Origin: Chamaecyparis obtusa
Taxonomy: Eukaryota; Streptophyta; Pinopsida; Cupressales; Cupressaceae
Length of the DNA stretch: 64,000 nt
Assembly (NCBI GenBank): GCA_027943335.1
Contig: BSBK01007854.1
Coordinates: 312,501 to 376,500, forward strand
Reading direction: 5' to 3'
How positions within the stretch are numbered: position 1 is the stretch's first letter; the number at the start of each line of letters is the position of its first letter. Shown piece by piece: positions 46,911 to 60,249 of this stretch. The position numbers were made by a program, and so were the translations under genes. The notes beneath the pieces are model-generated. The model was not told the DNA's origin and did not search any database. It saw nothing but the letters and a program-made list of their open reading frames with translations.

Positions 46911-47875
46911 TAATGCAGTCAAGCTCGGTGGATCCAATTAGGGACCGACCGACCTTGCAACCAAACCAATATGCAGCAGAAATACACAATAAAAACAACA
47001 GATCTACAATGAAACAAAAGTCTTTATTCATGAAAACACCGATTACATGGAATGTGTCGAGCTATAAGGCCTTCCTGGTTAGGGCTAGATACAAAGTAGG
47101 TAATAGTCTACAAGATCTCGCAGGATCCAAATCTTTTCCCCAACATCAACATTCAGCTAGCCCAGGTCTATAATAACAGCACACTGGTAGGCACCCAGGA
47201 AGGATCTAAACTTGTACTCCAACTTCCAAGAAATCTTCCTGCTCCCAAGCTCTCAGGCTACTAACCTTCCTTCTAACAATCTGATCCCTAAACAACTACC
47301 CAAGCATCCTATAAATACTGATTCCCAGCCACAAGTCGGCTGATGAAACAATAATTCTCTATAAACAAATATTAAATGCTAAAACATCAGTCGGCTCTCA
47401 CATAGCCTTACAAAATAAATAAACTCTCAAAGATGGCCCCAAATGGTCATTAGATCGACATAGAAGAATGCAACATGCCAGATCTAGGTCCCTACACATC
47501 CAATGGTCAATCCATAACGTGAGGAGTGTGACCCAAATTAGATGCACCAGTCAGCCAAGCCGATCTAACCAAACAATCCAGTTGGTAAGCAAGAACACCG
47601 AGCAATAGAAGAAATAATCGAGCACCAGTCAACCGACCATGCCAGGCATGATCGAGGAACATAGTTATTGCTAAGCACTGGTGAACTGACGCCTTCAGTC
47701 ACCAAGCATTCTTTAGAGACCGAGTACCCCGATAACCACATAAACTGAGCAACCAGTCTCCCAAACCAAGTAAGAACTCCACAAAACCTGGATCAAATCT
47801 AACAATCTATCTTCAAAGACAAACATATTTTTGGTGATACAAGATTGCCAAGAATCCTAGGATGCTCCTGCATCA
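46911..47875 (-). mobile_element. 3' LTR of element D
   Basis: It is colinear with 49916-50881 throughout, with scattered substitutions that suggest a moderate age. Confidence 0.92.
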
Positions 47876-47912
47876 GAAATCCTAGGTAAGAAAGATTTTC
47901 TTATTAAGGAAA

Positions 47913-49823
47913 TCAGGAATGCCTCAAGGAAATCAAAACAGGTATGCCGAATCTATTCTTCACCCATATCTCTTCTTGCCCTTCATCCCAAGTAGTCTTC
48001 ACTTCATTCACTGTCTCATGTAGAAAGTCCTTCTGCCTTCCACTTTGTTTACCCCTTTGGTCGATAATTGATAGCAATCGACTCTGACCACTACCAACCA
48101 CCTCAGTGCCTCGGTAAGGTTCATCCCCTCCAGACTCCTCAACCAACTCAGTATCATCTGCATCTCTTTGGGTCACAAATGTAACCATCCGTTGAACCAT
48201 CTTAGCCAAAAAAACCATCTGTCTCTTAATCTCAATGAACTCTTTCGAGATATCATTCTCCTTCTCCTTCAAACTAGACTTAATAGGAATAGGTTCATCA
48301 ACTTTCTACTCTTGAGGTTTGTCATAAGGACAATACCTAATAACTCCACATCCCTTAACTGTTGTCTCTTGCAAAGGTATCAACTTATGCCGAGCTCCTT
48401 CATGCCTAACCACATAGGTATTAGCACGACCATCAAACAAAACACTCTTGTCAAACTGCCAGGGTCTACTGAGCAACATATGGCAAGCATCCATAGGTAA
48501 TACATCACACAATATCTCATCATGGTAAGATCCAATCTAAAACTTAACCAAGAATTTTTCTTCAATTCTAACCTTAGAAACATCTTGTATCCAACTAATC
48601 TGATAAGGATTAGGATGCTTCCTTCTTTCCAAATTCAATTTACTAACCATTTCATCTGAAACAAAGTTCTTAGAACTGCCAACATCAACTATGACATTAC
48701 ATACCTTATCCTTGCACTTACATCTGGTTCTAAAAAAATTCCTTCTTTGCACCAGTTCATGAACACATGCAGCTAATCTCCTAGTGACAAGACATTCACC
48801 TTTCTCAGGAACATTCTCAATGTCTTCTTTAGTAGCTAATGCAACTCTTTTCTTAAGACACTGCTAACTTCTATGACTAGCTTCACCAAAGTTATAACAA
48901 GTGTCAGTGAGCTCACTCTTCCACCTTCCTCTCTGTCCAACATTCTTAGTAACTTGACCACTACTAGATCCTACATCAGGCTTAGGATTCTATTTCACAT
49001 TACTCTCAGCAACTGTCTCACCAGTTTTACCACCTCGGTTCCTATTGTTCTATTTTCCTTTATACTTCCTATTTAACTTCTCTTCAATCTTTAATGCCAT
49101 CTGATAAGCATCACCTATTGTTGTCATCTGCACAATAAGTAACTATTCCTGAATGCTAGGTCTCAAACCATAGACATACCTAGCAACCTTTTCTTTATCA
49201 ACTTCAAAATGACCAGTCCTAATCAGGATTCTATAAAACTCCTCAATATACTCCTGTACCAATTTGTTAGTCTTCTTCAAAGCTTTCATCTTCTTAAACA
49301 TGTCCAATTCGTAATCCACCAGAATGAATTTCTTCTTCAACTTGTCAAGCATTCAGTTCCACTTAGTGGTCTTCTCTTTTCCTCTTCTACCTCTTTCTAA
49401 CTAAACTTCTCTCCACCAGATATTTGCATGACCTTTCAACTTAGTCTTTACAAATCTAACCCTATCAAGATCTTCTATTTCTTCATACTCAAAGTAATCA
49501 TCAATCTCATTGATCCAATCAATCAATTCTTTAGGCCTAAGGCTTCCAGCAAATGCAGAAACTTCAATCGTAGGTCTCTTCCCAATCTTAGACATAGCTT
49601 TTAGAATTTGATTCTCCTCAGAATCTCTAGCTTCTTCTACAACTTCTTCAAAATGATCTTCCTCAGATTCATCATCACTATCCTCTTTCAAGGTAGGTTT
49701 CTTCTTTCTCAATTCCTCTTGTAGGTCTTGCACTTGTTTTTGCAAAGCCCTAAAATCATCAAGAAAGAATTCTCTAGTAGCCTCTTCTTCCTTAGGGATC
49801 TCACGATTTCTCCTCAGAGGCAT
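47913..49823 (-). pseudogene. Element D gag-protease polyprotein
   Basis: The start is MPLRRNRE at 49823, about 80 bp after the primer site. The N-terminus has an acidic coiled segment (FRALQKQVQDLQEELRKK), then the gag core WINEIDDYFEYEEIED, VRFVKTKLKGHANIWW and YIEEFYRILIRTGHF. A decayed zinc knuckle is CYNFGEASHRS, stop, QC (48860-48905). The protease active site reads IVDVGSSKNFVS (normally D-G-G-S, so a Gly is lost), then MLLSRPWQFDKS. The C-terminal stretch (47913-48272) is unrecognised. All parts share one frame broken by about eight stops (49401, about 49353, 49140 and others). Pol is absent. Confidence 0.88.
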
Positions 49824-49902
49824 CTTCAAATCAAGATCTAGATACACAAGATCCACTCGGCTCCAACAGGAACAAACTTTTCTCAAAGAGGAATAAACTT
49901 CT

Positions 49903-49913
49903 CTCTGATACCA
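49903..49913 (-). other. Primer-binding site of element D, tRNA-Met type
   Basis: On the minus strand TGGTATCAGAG lies two bases after the LTR end, the standard initiator-Met site. Confidence 0.9.
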
Positions 49914-49915
49914 CT

Positions 49916-50881
49916 TAATGCAGTCATGCTCGATGGATCCAATAAGGGACTGGCCGACCTTGCAGCCAAACCAATATGCAGTGGAAATACACAATAAAAA
50001 CAACAGATCTGCAATGAAACATAAGTCTTTATTCATGAAAACACCAATTACATGCAATGTGCTGGGCTGTAAGGCCTTCCTAGTTACAGCCAGATACAAA
50101 GAAGGTAACAGTCTACAAGATCTCATAGGATCCAAATCTTTTCCCCAACATCAACATTTAACTAGCCCTGGTCTGTAACACACAACACACTGGTAGGCAC
50201 CTAGGAAGGATCTAAACTTGTACTCCAACTTCCAAGAAATCTTCCCGCTCCTAAGCTCACAGGCTACTAACCTTCCTTCTAACAATCTAATCCCTAAACA
50301 ACTACCCAAGCATCCTATAAATACTGATTCCCAGCCACAAGCCGGCTGATGAAACAATAAATCTCTATAAACAAATATTAAATGCTAAAACATCAGTTGG
50401 CTCTCACATAGCCTTACAAAATAAATAAACTCTCAAAGATGGCCCCAAAAAATCATCAAATCCACATAGAAGAATGCAACACACCAGATCTAGGTCCCCA
50501 CATGTCCAAGGGTCAATCCATAACACAAGGAGCGCGACCCAAATTAAATGCACCAATCGGCCAAGCCGATCTAACCAAACAATCCAATCAGTAAGCAAGA
50601 ACACTGAGCAACAGAAGAAATAATCAAGCACCAGTCAACGGACCATGCTAGGCATGACCAAGGAACACAGTTATTAATGAGCTCTAGTGAACCAACGCCT
50701 TCAGTCACCGAGTGTTCTTCAGAGACCGAGCACCCCGGTAACCACATAAATTGAGCAACTAGTCTCCCAAACCGAGCAAGAACTCCACCAAACCAATATC
50801 AAAACTAACAATCTATCTTCAAAGACAAACATATTTTTGGTGATACAAGGTTGCCAAGAATCCTAGGATGCTCATGCATCA
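49916..50881 (-). mobile_element. 5' LTR of element D
   Basis: This 966-bp copy starts at TAATGCAGTCA and ends GCATCA on the plus strand. Confidence 0.92.
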
Positions 50882-50886
50882 AATTT

Positions 50887-51850
50887 CCCCTTCCAAAACC
50901 TTAACCTCATCTTCATCTATCTCTTGAGATTTCATCTCTAGGACCATGTGAATCCTCATATCATTAATTTTTTCTGCTTCCTCAGTCTTCATTTTTTTAT
51001 TTTTCTTATTTTAATCCTCATCCCAATATCCATATGATCTTCCCTCTTTATTTTCATCTCGACCTCTTCCTCTTTTCTTGTTATTAAATTTCATGTTCAA
51101 TATTTCTTCAATCTTCAAGGAAAATTGGTATGCATATTCCATTTTGTAAACTCTCACCAGATCCATCTCTTCTTTTATACTTTGCTTCAACCCATTAATA
51201 TAATGGGTTACCTTCTCTTTGTTGGCATTTGAATGACTAGTTTAAGTCAAATCGTATGAAAATCCTATGTATATTCTTTCACTATTCTTCCTCCTTTTCT
51301 ATGACTTTCCATCTTCTTTAACAAGTATAATTCATATTATAAAATAAAAAATACTATCTTTCCATTTTCTCCACCACCTTGCACCATTTTGTAATCTATC
51401 CTTTACTTCTTCTTCCTCTTTTAGCTACACCTCTTTCCACCAATTAGAGACATAGCCCTTCAACCTAGTCTTTGCAAATCTCACTCTCTTAGGGTCCTCA
51501 ACTTCTTCAAATTTAAAATACTCTTCCATTTTGTTTATCCAATCACTTAATTCTCCAGGATTCATATTTCCATTTAATGTAGGGACATAAATCTTTGGTA
51601 TATTTCCTATTCTTAACAATAACCTCACCAAGGGTCATTCACAGCTATTGCATCTTCTTCACCACTTGTATCATTTTAATTTTTTTAATTTTCTTATTAT
51701 TCACTCATGTTCTCTTCTTTGAGAAAAAACTCTTCTAAATTTATCCTTGTAATGCATCAACTTTCTATTCAAGGCTCTAAAATCATCACCATATACAAAA
51801 TATAGAGGATTTTCTCATTCAATTCTAACTCCACCTCTACCCCAACCATG
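50887..51850 (-). pseudogene. Old Gypsy element E: gag remnant
   Basis: The minus strand ORF 51631-51425 contains LSDWINKMEEYFKFEEVED and VRFAKTRLKGYVSNWWKEV, aligning residue for residue with the gag core of element D. Further gag parts (SLKIEEILNMKF, KKRGRGRDENKEG) lie at 50890-51140 in other frames. With 46304-46905 it forms one interrupted older copy. No clean LTRs for E were found. Confidence 0.85.
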
Positions 51851-52279
51851 CAGGTCTCCTCTTACATACATTTCTCATGATACTCATAAGCTCAATCCTG
51901 GTACAAAATATAGGCCCCTCTACTAAATCTACTTGCACTCTTAGAATCAACATACTCTATTACCTCTTATGAAAAGGGGATTAGACAAAAAACAATAGAT
52001 GCAAAATAAATTGAAGCTAATGTTGTCATACAACAAACTTTAGAGCACATATTAATCCATTTTATTAAAAAATAAAACTCATCTCAATTTTACTAATTTT
52101 ACCATTGAAATAAAAAACTAAACTTATTTAAAAAAATTATAAACTTTATTAATATCCATCCTTAATCTCTCCTATATCAGTATCTCTACCCAATCTTCTA
52201 CTCTCTTTGATACACTAATATATACGGTATTACTAAATTTTTTTTAATTCTAGATTAAATGGACCGAAGCCTATTCTTT
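51851..52279. other. No gene seen
   Basis: AT-rich. A degraded primer site or LTR start of element E would be expected near 51880, but none is clear. Confidence 0.5.
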
Positions 52280-52880
52280 GCCAGGTAACGCTTCTACCTT
52301 TTAATTATTTCTCTAGAAACATATTAAAAAGTCATGTCATCTACTTTCTACCATGCATAATGATAAATGGATTTCTTGGGTTTATGCCACTCACCAACCC
52401 CTCTAACTCCTATGTAACACCCCAAAATTTCTTGGGTTTATGCCACTCAACAACCCCTCTAACTCCTATGTAACACCCCACAAGATCATATTTAATATCT
52501 TTCAATTACTTCTTCCACTCATATTCTACGTAACTGCTTCCACTCCCTCTTGTATTCCTTCAAAATTTTCTTTGGATTTTCCTTTTATATTTTTGCAAAA
52601 CAAGTTTCAAGTATATTTGATTAATATTTTATGTTAATTTGATTATATGCGTTCTCTAAACTATATGGCATTTCAATTTTACCTATTCCTAGTAATTCTC
52701 CCCAAATTGGTCATCAATCAATTCTCAACATCTTTTTCTTAAAAAATAGAACTTCATTATGTTCACCATCTAAATCCATATTCTATGGTTACAATATGAT
52801 ATCCACATGCCCACCAGGATGTTGACAAAGTTTTGGAATATGGCGTTATGCTTGGCAAGTGTCTAAAGAAAATGCTCTTT
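52280..52880. repeat. Dispersed repeat, copy 2, with a 56-bp tandem duplication
   Basis: It matches 42290-42860. Inside it ATTTCTTGGGTTTATGCCAC starts at 52371 and again at 52427, a 56-bp tandem duplication that copy 1 lacks. Confidence 0.7.
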
Positions 52881-54619
52881 CATTACCAAATAAAAATAAA
52901 AATTCAATGTTTTAAGTTGTAATTTAATTGGAATATTCTTGAGGATTGAACTATTTGAATATTGAAGAATTTAGAAATGAATCTTGAGAAAAAACAATAA
53001 TTTTGGGTAAATAAGAAAATATAACTAATCTATATTTATTAGAAATCTTGATGTTTTAAAGATAACTTCATTTGATCATTAAAAAACTAATTAGTATTTT
53101 GTGTTGAATGATGTGAGTGCTACACTTTTACTAAGGCCTCAACATAAAATGAATTATTTCATTCAATTTATCAAAAGAAATTTATGCTAGAACAATTTCT
53201 AAACCCCATCAATTATAGAATTATAAACTTGCTCTCAACAAAATTTGACTAAATTAACCCATATGTGATCAAATTTTATTCCAAAATACAATCCCACATA
53301 ATGTTGTGCATATGTTGACTAGGTTTGACTAAATTTGAGTAATATCATGCATGTTCCATTTATTAGTGAAGAGACCTTGAAAACCTTTACAAAAAGAGAC
53401 ATCCAATAAAACAATTGAACCAAACGAATGTCAACAAGAACCTAAACATGGTACATGACCCACAAGACAACAAAGAAAAATAAGGTTAGAGATGCTCAAG
53501 ATTGTTGGAGATTTTTCAAAACTTTTGTAGTCTCCACATTTTTATAAATGATATCCTTATTAATTTCAATCACATCATGAACAATGTTAGACTGCTCCTT
53601 CTTACCTTTGATATATTTCTCAGTTCTTGCAAAGGGTCCTTGCACTAGAATTGAGCCTCCACTTTTCTCCTAGTCTTTCATAACTATAGATGAGGCTATT
53701 GATTTATCTCTCTCATTGAGATTCCCAAGACCATTCGAGCTATTCTCCATAGTTGTTCCTCTAACCACCACCAAAGCTCTAAGTTTCTAATGAGCTTTAC
53801 CAATAGTGTCTTACAATAATCTAATCTTCTCTTCTTAATTCATTTTTATAGTTTTGACATCATAGACCACAACTTGAATAAGGAAAAGTATTTTCTTTGA
53901 GTTGTCTATGTTAAAACGCTGGCTTGAACATTCTGCTACTAATCATAAACCTTGGAATTGATGGAGTTAATGAAATCTCTCAAAGAATTTACTTTATAGA
54001 CCAATCAATTTAGAAGTTTAGAATGACCATCGGGGGTATTTTTGGTAATTGATAACATATCTCCTAATCCTATAGTAGAAGACACTTTTTCAAGGTTGAT
54101 TAGAGTCCCTTTCTCCATTTCCACATGGATTTCAATATAGAATTTTATTTCCTCATGCCCCACTACTGAATGTAGAATATGACTTGATTCCTTGTACATC
54201 CTTCTTTCCTCAGGTCTTCCTCAAAGCTAGTGTTATCATTAGTCTTCAAAATATTGGGGTCAACATCCTCACATTTATTTTCAATCTTGACCTAAGACTT
54301 CATCTCCTTTATACCTTGATTTAATTTTTTTTCTTTTTTGGCTTAGAGGATTCTCCTATCCTAGGTGTACACTTCTTGGCTGTTTTGGGTGGGAACGAGG
54401 TGAAAGAGGTCGAGACATAATTCATTGGTAGAACATAATCTGGATCATCAAAATTTTTCTCATACCCTCAGTGCCATGAGGGTTTGGAAATAGGGGTATC
54501 CTTTTTTGGGATTTCTCCTACTACCCGAATGGTAGCATGCCTCTTCATCTAAAGGAGCATCATCTAGGTTTGTGGATATGTTTGAGTAATGTACATGCAC
54601 ATTTTGTACAAATTCAATC
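52881..54619. other. No gene seen
   Basis: AT-rich, with short unrelated ORFs only. A 64-codon minus ORF at 54005-54199 has no recognised motif. Confidence 0.5.
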
Positions 54620-55250
54620 TTATTTTTGGAATAAGAGGACTTTTTCTAGTATAGACATGTGCTTAGCATATTCAATGTTAAGCATTATAAGTCCTTCATG
54701 AAGGATTGGTGAATTTTGATTTTTTCTATGCTCATTAATGCCAAGATAAAGGGAGGTGAGAAAATAGTAGGGCATAGACACTAGTCTACTATGCCTAAAA
54801 TGATTTAATAACATGAAATGATAATTGAACATGCTAGTATAATGACCATACAATGTAATATAGCTCATTATATTTTCAACCACCTTCACCCAAATGGGTT
54901 TGATAGTTCCACGATTATAGCTGCATTTTGTTGTTCGCTAGATCTTCTCCTACTCATCATGCATGAAGAATATGGAGAAAACTTTGTCCAATGCCTTGTA
55001 ATCTTTGTAGAACTTTCTCTCTTCAAACATCACGACGTTGACTTTAGAAATTAGTTCTTCTTACAGGCACACATTTTTCCATTCTTCCACCCATCGATAA
55101 ATGCCTTAGTCACCAACAAGTTATAGCCATGTAACTTCTCTAGGTATGGGGTGATACTTCCCATATAAAGATTCCCCCATATAACGGAATCACTTTGCTA
55201 TTTCGTACAAGAAGTGGGTTTATCCCTATTGGTTGCTTCAAATTATGAAG
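54620..55250 (-). pseudogene. Unrecognised coding-like remnant
   Basis: The minus ORF 54889-54620 (90 codons) includes SYITLYGHYTSMFNYHF, LLNHFRHSRLVSMPYYFL and ILHEGLIMLNIEYA. The composition looks protein-like. Upstream in shifted frames there are further protein-like phrases (HPIPREVTWL near 55140), so a longer decayed gene or transposon ORF is likely. I do not recognise the family; a plant transposon accessory ORF is one possibility. Confidence 0.3.
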
Positions 55251-58200
55251 AAACTTGAAGTGCATATGTTGAAAATTTTACGAAGGTACAAAAAGAACAT
55301 CCCTAAAAATTATTCCAAGTGACCAATTTTGAGAATGAATAAATGAGAGCCTGGCAAGTGTTATGAGAAACAAATATGGGGATCTTTTCATCTCCTATCA
55401 AATAGCATATTTATCTATTTAAAACCCTACAAAGTTAAATTGTACTTGTTTTAAGGGTCCAACTACGATTCGTATTTTGCACAATTCCAGAATTGTTCAA
55501 AAAGCCTACTTTGGAGGCCTGCATCTCATGCCTAGTTGATTGTCATGGAAAGATAATCATTCCCATATGTTGAAAATATATGAGACATTCCCATACCCAT
55601 TTCGAAGCCCCCAATGACTTCATATGCTATGTTTTCCAAAGCCGATCAGTATGTAATTTATTCTGTTTTTCAGTATGCACAGTGAAAAGTTTTCCAAAGG
55701 GCCTAGTTTGAATGTTAAAAATTCAACACCAAATGAGTTTCTCACTAAGTGGATTAGTTTCTTGTACTCTCCACATGTAAATGTGGCTCCATGCTCAGTT
55801 GTAGGGTCTCATATGAGTATTTGGTATTTTTACCACTCCCGATCCGAATGCAATTTATTTAGTGTCGTGTTTGCATGTTCTAGGCAATGTTGAAATGGTT
55901 TACTTCGACCACTAATATCTCACATAAGAAGTTGAGTCATGAGTTCTTCTTTGGAAAACATCTTAATGATATGTAAATGAATGGACTCCCTCAGTGGTGG
56001 CTTCCCAGAGAGTTGTTAGTTATTTTAGCAGGATGCATATGTGATAGGGGTTGAGATGGGTTCAGGGCATGCTCCAATGCATACATTCAAAATGTATGAA
56101 ATGGACATCTTTGACGATTAAAATCTCTCACCTCATGCAACATAAAGAAAAACCATTTTACAAGGTGATTCTCAGTATACAAATCTGCCTGTTTACTAGT
56201 TGCCACAGTCTTATGACGACATTTGATCAGTTTTTTAACATAGTTCTAGAGCCTCCAAACTCATTTTGAGCTGTATTAAAAAAATGTCAAAAATTGAGTT
56301 TTAGTGATTGCCCGCTCTTCGTTTTTTGAACCACATTACATAGTGAGATGCTTTAGGAATTCTTTTTAGCCGGGTCACCAAATGCATCAAGAACCTTAAG
56401 GTCAAAAAAGAGATTTGATTCTAAAATGTGTTTAATATTTCAAATAATGGTCATTTAAAATAATAATAATATTCTCACAACATTTTTAAATCATTTCCAT
56501 AATGATTTAAAATTATTTGCATTTTGAATCCTCTTTTTATCGGTGGAGGCCTCGTAAAGAACCAAGTAGATGGCAGAGGAGAAAGTTTTAAATAAAAAAC
56601 ACACAATATTCTTAATGTTTGCATAAAGATTTCAATGTTTCTGGGTCCCATTTGGCTCTAGCTAACAGTGGAGAATAAACCAAAGTTTATTCAAATTGTT
56701 TTATTAATGTTTCTTGGGGATTTTATGGAATTCGTCAAAGCATATGCTAGGGGATTTTTGTCAGATATTACATAAGGATCTACTCTATTGATATTTTTGC
56801 TAAATGTGAAAGTGAACAAAGCGCCTAAACTGTTTCCATCGAGATCCTCGAGCAAAGTTAGTCGGCAGAGAATATGTCATTTTCCATAATATTGAACAAT
56901 TTGCAATACGGTTTCCTGGCAATTAGCAATGAAGATTGTGGATTATGAATCCTCAACATATGGCAAAGAATAGAGAGATTATTAAGGGTGCAGAGATTAA
57001 AAAAAGGGGATAATAATGGTCTTATTTGCAAGGAATAGTTGACGGTTTTTTTTGCCATATAATGGTTTTCACCCAGTAGGTGAAAGACTTTGACAGGGAA
57101 TTGCAAAGTGGAGTAAAATATAAATTAACGATTCGGTGAAATTTGTTGGCATGGGGTGAAACATTATTAGTTTTGATTAAGTAAAATCAGGTTTTGAAAG
57201 GATCCGAAACCTTGTACAAAAAAACTCAAAAGATATAGCAATATAAGGCTGTGAAACATTGTTAGTTACTTATGCTTTATTTTTCATTTTAGTGATTTTG
57301 AAATACAAAGGAATAATATTTTTAGGGTGTGTTTTCACACAAAGTGTAAACTGCATTTTGCAAAGGGATGGATAAGATAAAAGGGATATTTTAGTTTGTA
57401 AATAGAAAATAAAATATTTTATGTGCAATTATAAAAAGGGCAACAGTTTTTTATAGTGAGAGGAGAGAAGGGGAGAATGTTTTTTTTGTAAATCAGATTG
57501 AAGAGGGACACATTTCAATAGTAGATTGCGTATGAAATTTCTTTCCTTCTTTATATTCTTCTTCTCTTCTATGTCCCACTTCTAATTCTATTGTAATTGT
57601 TTGTATATGGTAGCTTAGATTTAGGGGTTTCCGTTCAAATTTCAATCTTACAATGTTGTAATTAGGCTTGTGTTAATGACAAGAAAACTAGTTTGCATTG
57701 TAGGAATTCAATATGTGTTGTAATGTCTCCTAAGTGTATTCAATTTTCTTTTGAATCAAAACAATTGAGGATTGGTTTAGTTTTTGTTGCACATTTATTG
57801 TAACAAGTGTTTGGTTGCTAGCTCATGCTCAAGGGGCATGCTAAATTCTTTTAGCTAAATACTAGAGTTGATTGTATTACATTTTAGGATTGATGAAAAA
57901 TGTTAATTTATGAGAAGGTTCATGAGAGATCTCATATTTGTGATGCATTCATGGTTTGAAGATCATTCGTTTTGTATTTTTCTTGTTATGAGGAATTATT
58001 TCATGCTAACTCTATTAATGGATAAGGGACTAGTTTGGTTTGTCATTTCTGTGCAAACCCTGAAAATCATTTTATTTTCATGTTTCCAAAAGCATGTCTT
58101 AGTTATTTTTGCTCTCATCTATGCATTGAGGAAACACATTTACAATAGAGTCAATTATGAAGAAGTTCATGTGTTTTCTAATTCATTAATCCAACAATTA

Positions 58201-58689
58201 TAGATGCTTAATGTAATATTTGTTTAAGCCATGTAGGGATTCATAAATATTGCAAGGGTTACCCCCTATGTCCTACATAGCCTAAAGAGTAGAAGGATTT
58301 GTTCATTTCATGAAAACTCCTTGTCAATTGGCTACTAGTCTTAGATCTCCACTAACAAAAGAGGGAAAATTCTTAGGATCTTTTAAGATGTCAGTTGGGG
58401 GAACCAACAAGCCCTATTTCAATCTTCACCCATTGAAAAATTATAGAGGCCAATAGGAAATCAAACACTAGTAAAGAACAAGGGAGAAAATTCCTAGAAA
58501 GCATGTGGTGAAAAGACTAACTTGAATGGAAGCCCAATAAATGTTGCACATAGATTTATTACCTATACATCTCATAATGACCCTTCAACAAGTTGAGCTT
58601 TGATTCTCAACAAAGAAAATGGAATTCAACATCATTAGACCAAACTAACCTCCCTTCAACACATTTGGATGTCATCATAAATAAGATTG
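55251..58689. other. No gene seen
   Basis: Low-complexity AT-rich DNA. ORFs at 55675, 56051 and 57910 have biased Phe/Leu/His composition without motifs. No LTR pair or RNA gene was recognised. Confidence 0.5.
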
Positions 58690-59018
58690 TTAACATTTGT
58701 AGGTACATAGTCATTAATCTCGATAGGAGATGTTATCTATTGATAAACTCAATAGTTTGCAAAAAAAAATTAGTGACCCTATCCCCTCTCAAAAGTATGG
58801 AATACAATAAACTCGTTGCATATCTTAAGCATCTCAAGACCATCAAAAATAATATTTTTAATAGTCCAGAAAGGTTTTTGCATCCTCTTGAGACAATTTA
58901 CAATGTTTAGAAAGTCGCTTTCTACCCAAATTTTCTTAAAATCATTTGAAGTAGCCATTTTTATTCTAATATAGAATGCATTATATTTGTGACTTGTTAT
59001 TACAAATATTTTTCTCAA
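58690..59018 (-). pseudogene. LINE-type RNase H (RVT_3-like) remnant
   Basis: The minus ORF 59018-58779 reads IRIKMATSNDFKKIWVESDF, then NIVNCLKRMQKPFWTIKNII and FHTFERG, matching the middle of plant RNase H-like domains found at the C-terminus of LINE reverse transcriptases (xMAxxxGFKKIWVExDS...NII). The catalytic Asp in VESD is kept. The Glu region upstream is decayed, and the frame shifts after ERG, where GDRVTNF continues the usual NRVADxL segment. No reverse transcriptase is visible beside it. Confidence 0.7.
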
Positions 59019-60249
59019 ACATATAGTATGATATTTTCTTGCATCTTTGGGTGACTTAGAGAATCAAAATAGTTTAAATGAAAAGAAATATCTTGTTAGC
59101 AATATTTAATTTTAGTGATTTTATTTGTATACACCATTTTAGTTCTCTTGAAATTATTTTAAGTTACTCCATTACATCTAGAAGTACCAAGAATGCAACA
59201 TGCATAAAATCCTAGAGGCAATATAATTACAACTAACTAATATAACATATAAGTAAAAGTGAACTTGTAAAATAAATTTAACTAACATGCTATTACTATT
59301 TTTTTTTGAAACATAAATGAAACATTGCAAAGAGATCTTACTGAGCATAACTAGCAATATGGATTCCACAATGCAACATGGGGGAGAAAGTATCAATGTG
59401 GTTTTTTACCACCCAACTTTGGATTTATTACCATTCCCATTGCTCACTTCCTACTCAAAGTGTATTTGACCCTTTGTAAGGGATGCAAATATAGTTATAA
59501 ACAAGATATTTTGGAACTAGTGTAGGATCCTACAAGTATTAATTGGTCATACCCTATTGTTATTTCTAACCTAGTATGGCATGTGACTAGGGATATATCT
59601 AGAGCCTTACATACTGACTAACACTAGCACATGCTATAGCGCACCTTGGCCAAGGATTAATGCAACATATTAAACATGAAGTCTAGAATTTGACTTGCAC
59701 CTTATAGGAATGTAATTGGTTATTTTGTATACAAACTAGGGAGGTTCTTATATGACCATTATAATAATGACATACATTTTTTAAACCCAACATGATGAAC
59801 CATTCTTCTTGGTTATTTATTTGTTTTGGTTGTCATTCCTATTATGCAAATTATAGTTTTCTTATCAATGATGGGCATAGAGATGCAAGACAAACAACTA
59901 TAAGGGAACTATACATCTACCCTTACAAGCATATGCATACAAGATACTTTCTCATCTTGCATTATGTTCATATCATATAAAATGAACCCATTGAGATCTA
60001 ACTACCCATGTTAAGTTACTACAATCAATTCTCATAAAATGTTACAATCTTGAAGAATTATTTATATATATTCTAATGTTGCCAATGGTGAACTTGTAGA
60101 TTATTTAAACTTTATTTCAAATCTCAAGGTTACGTCTTAGCCTTGTCTTTAGTAGTAGAATTATAAACCACTTGATTTCAATATTCAATTAGGTGGTTCA
60201 AGTAAATGCCTCTTATTCAATACACTATTGAATTCTAGGATACATAAAC
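59019..60249. other. No gene seen
   Basis: AT-rich, with no ORF or repeat that I can support. Confidence 0.5.

Larger units (their letters stand above)
46911..50881 (-). mobile_element. Short Gypsy element D (gag and protease only), inserted in E
   Basis: LTRs of 965-966 bp (46911-47875 and 49916-50881) are flanked by target duplication AATTT (46906-46910 and 50882-50886). The minus-strand LTR starts TGATGCA and ends TGCATTA. A Met-type primer site follows the right LTR. The internal region is only 2.0 kb and holds gag plus protease in one frame with stops; there is no reverse transcriptase or integrase. Non-autonomous, of the same family as E. Confidence 0.92.

Noticed and set aside
46865..47173. 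102-codon plus ORF and its relative at 49918-50178
   Set aside because: They lie within the two LTRs of element D and are similar for that reason.
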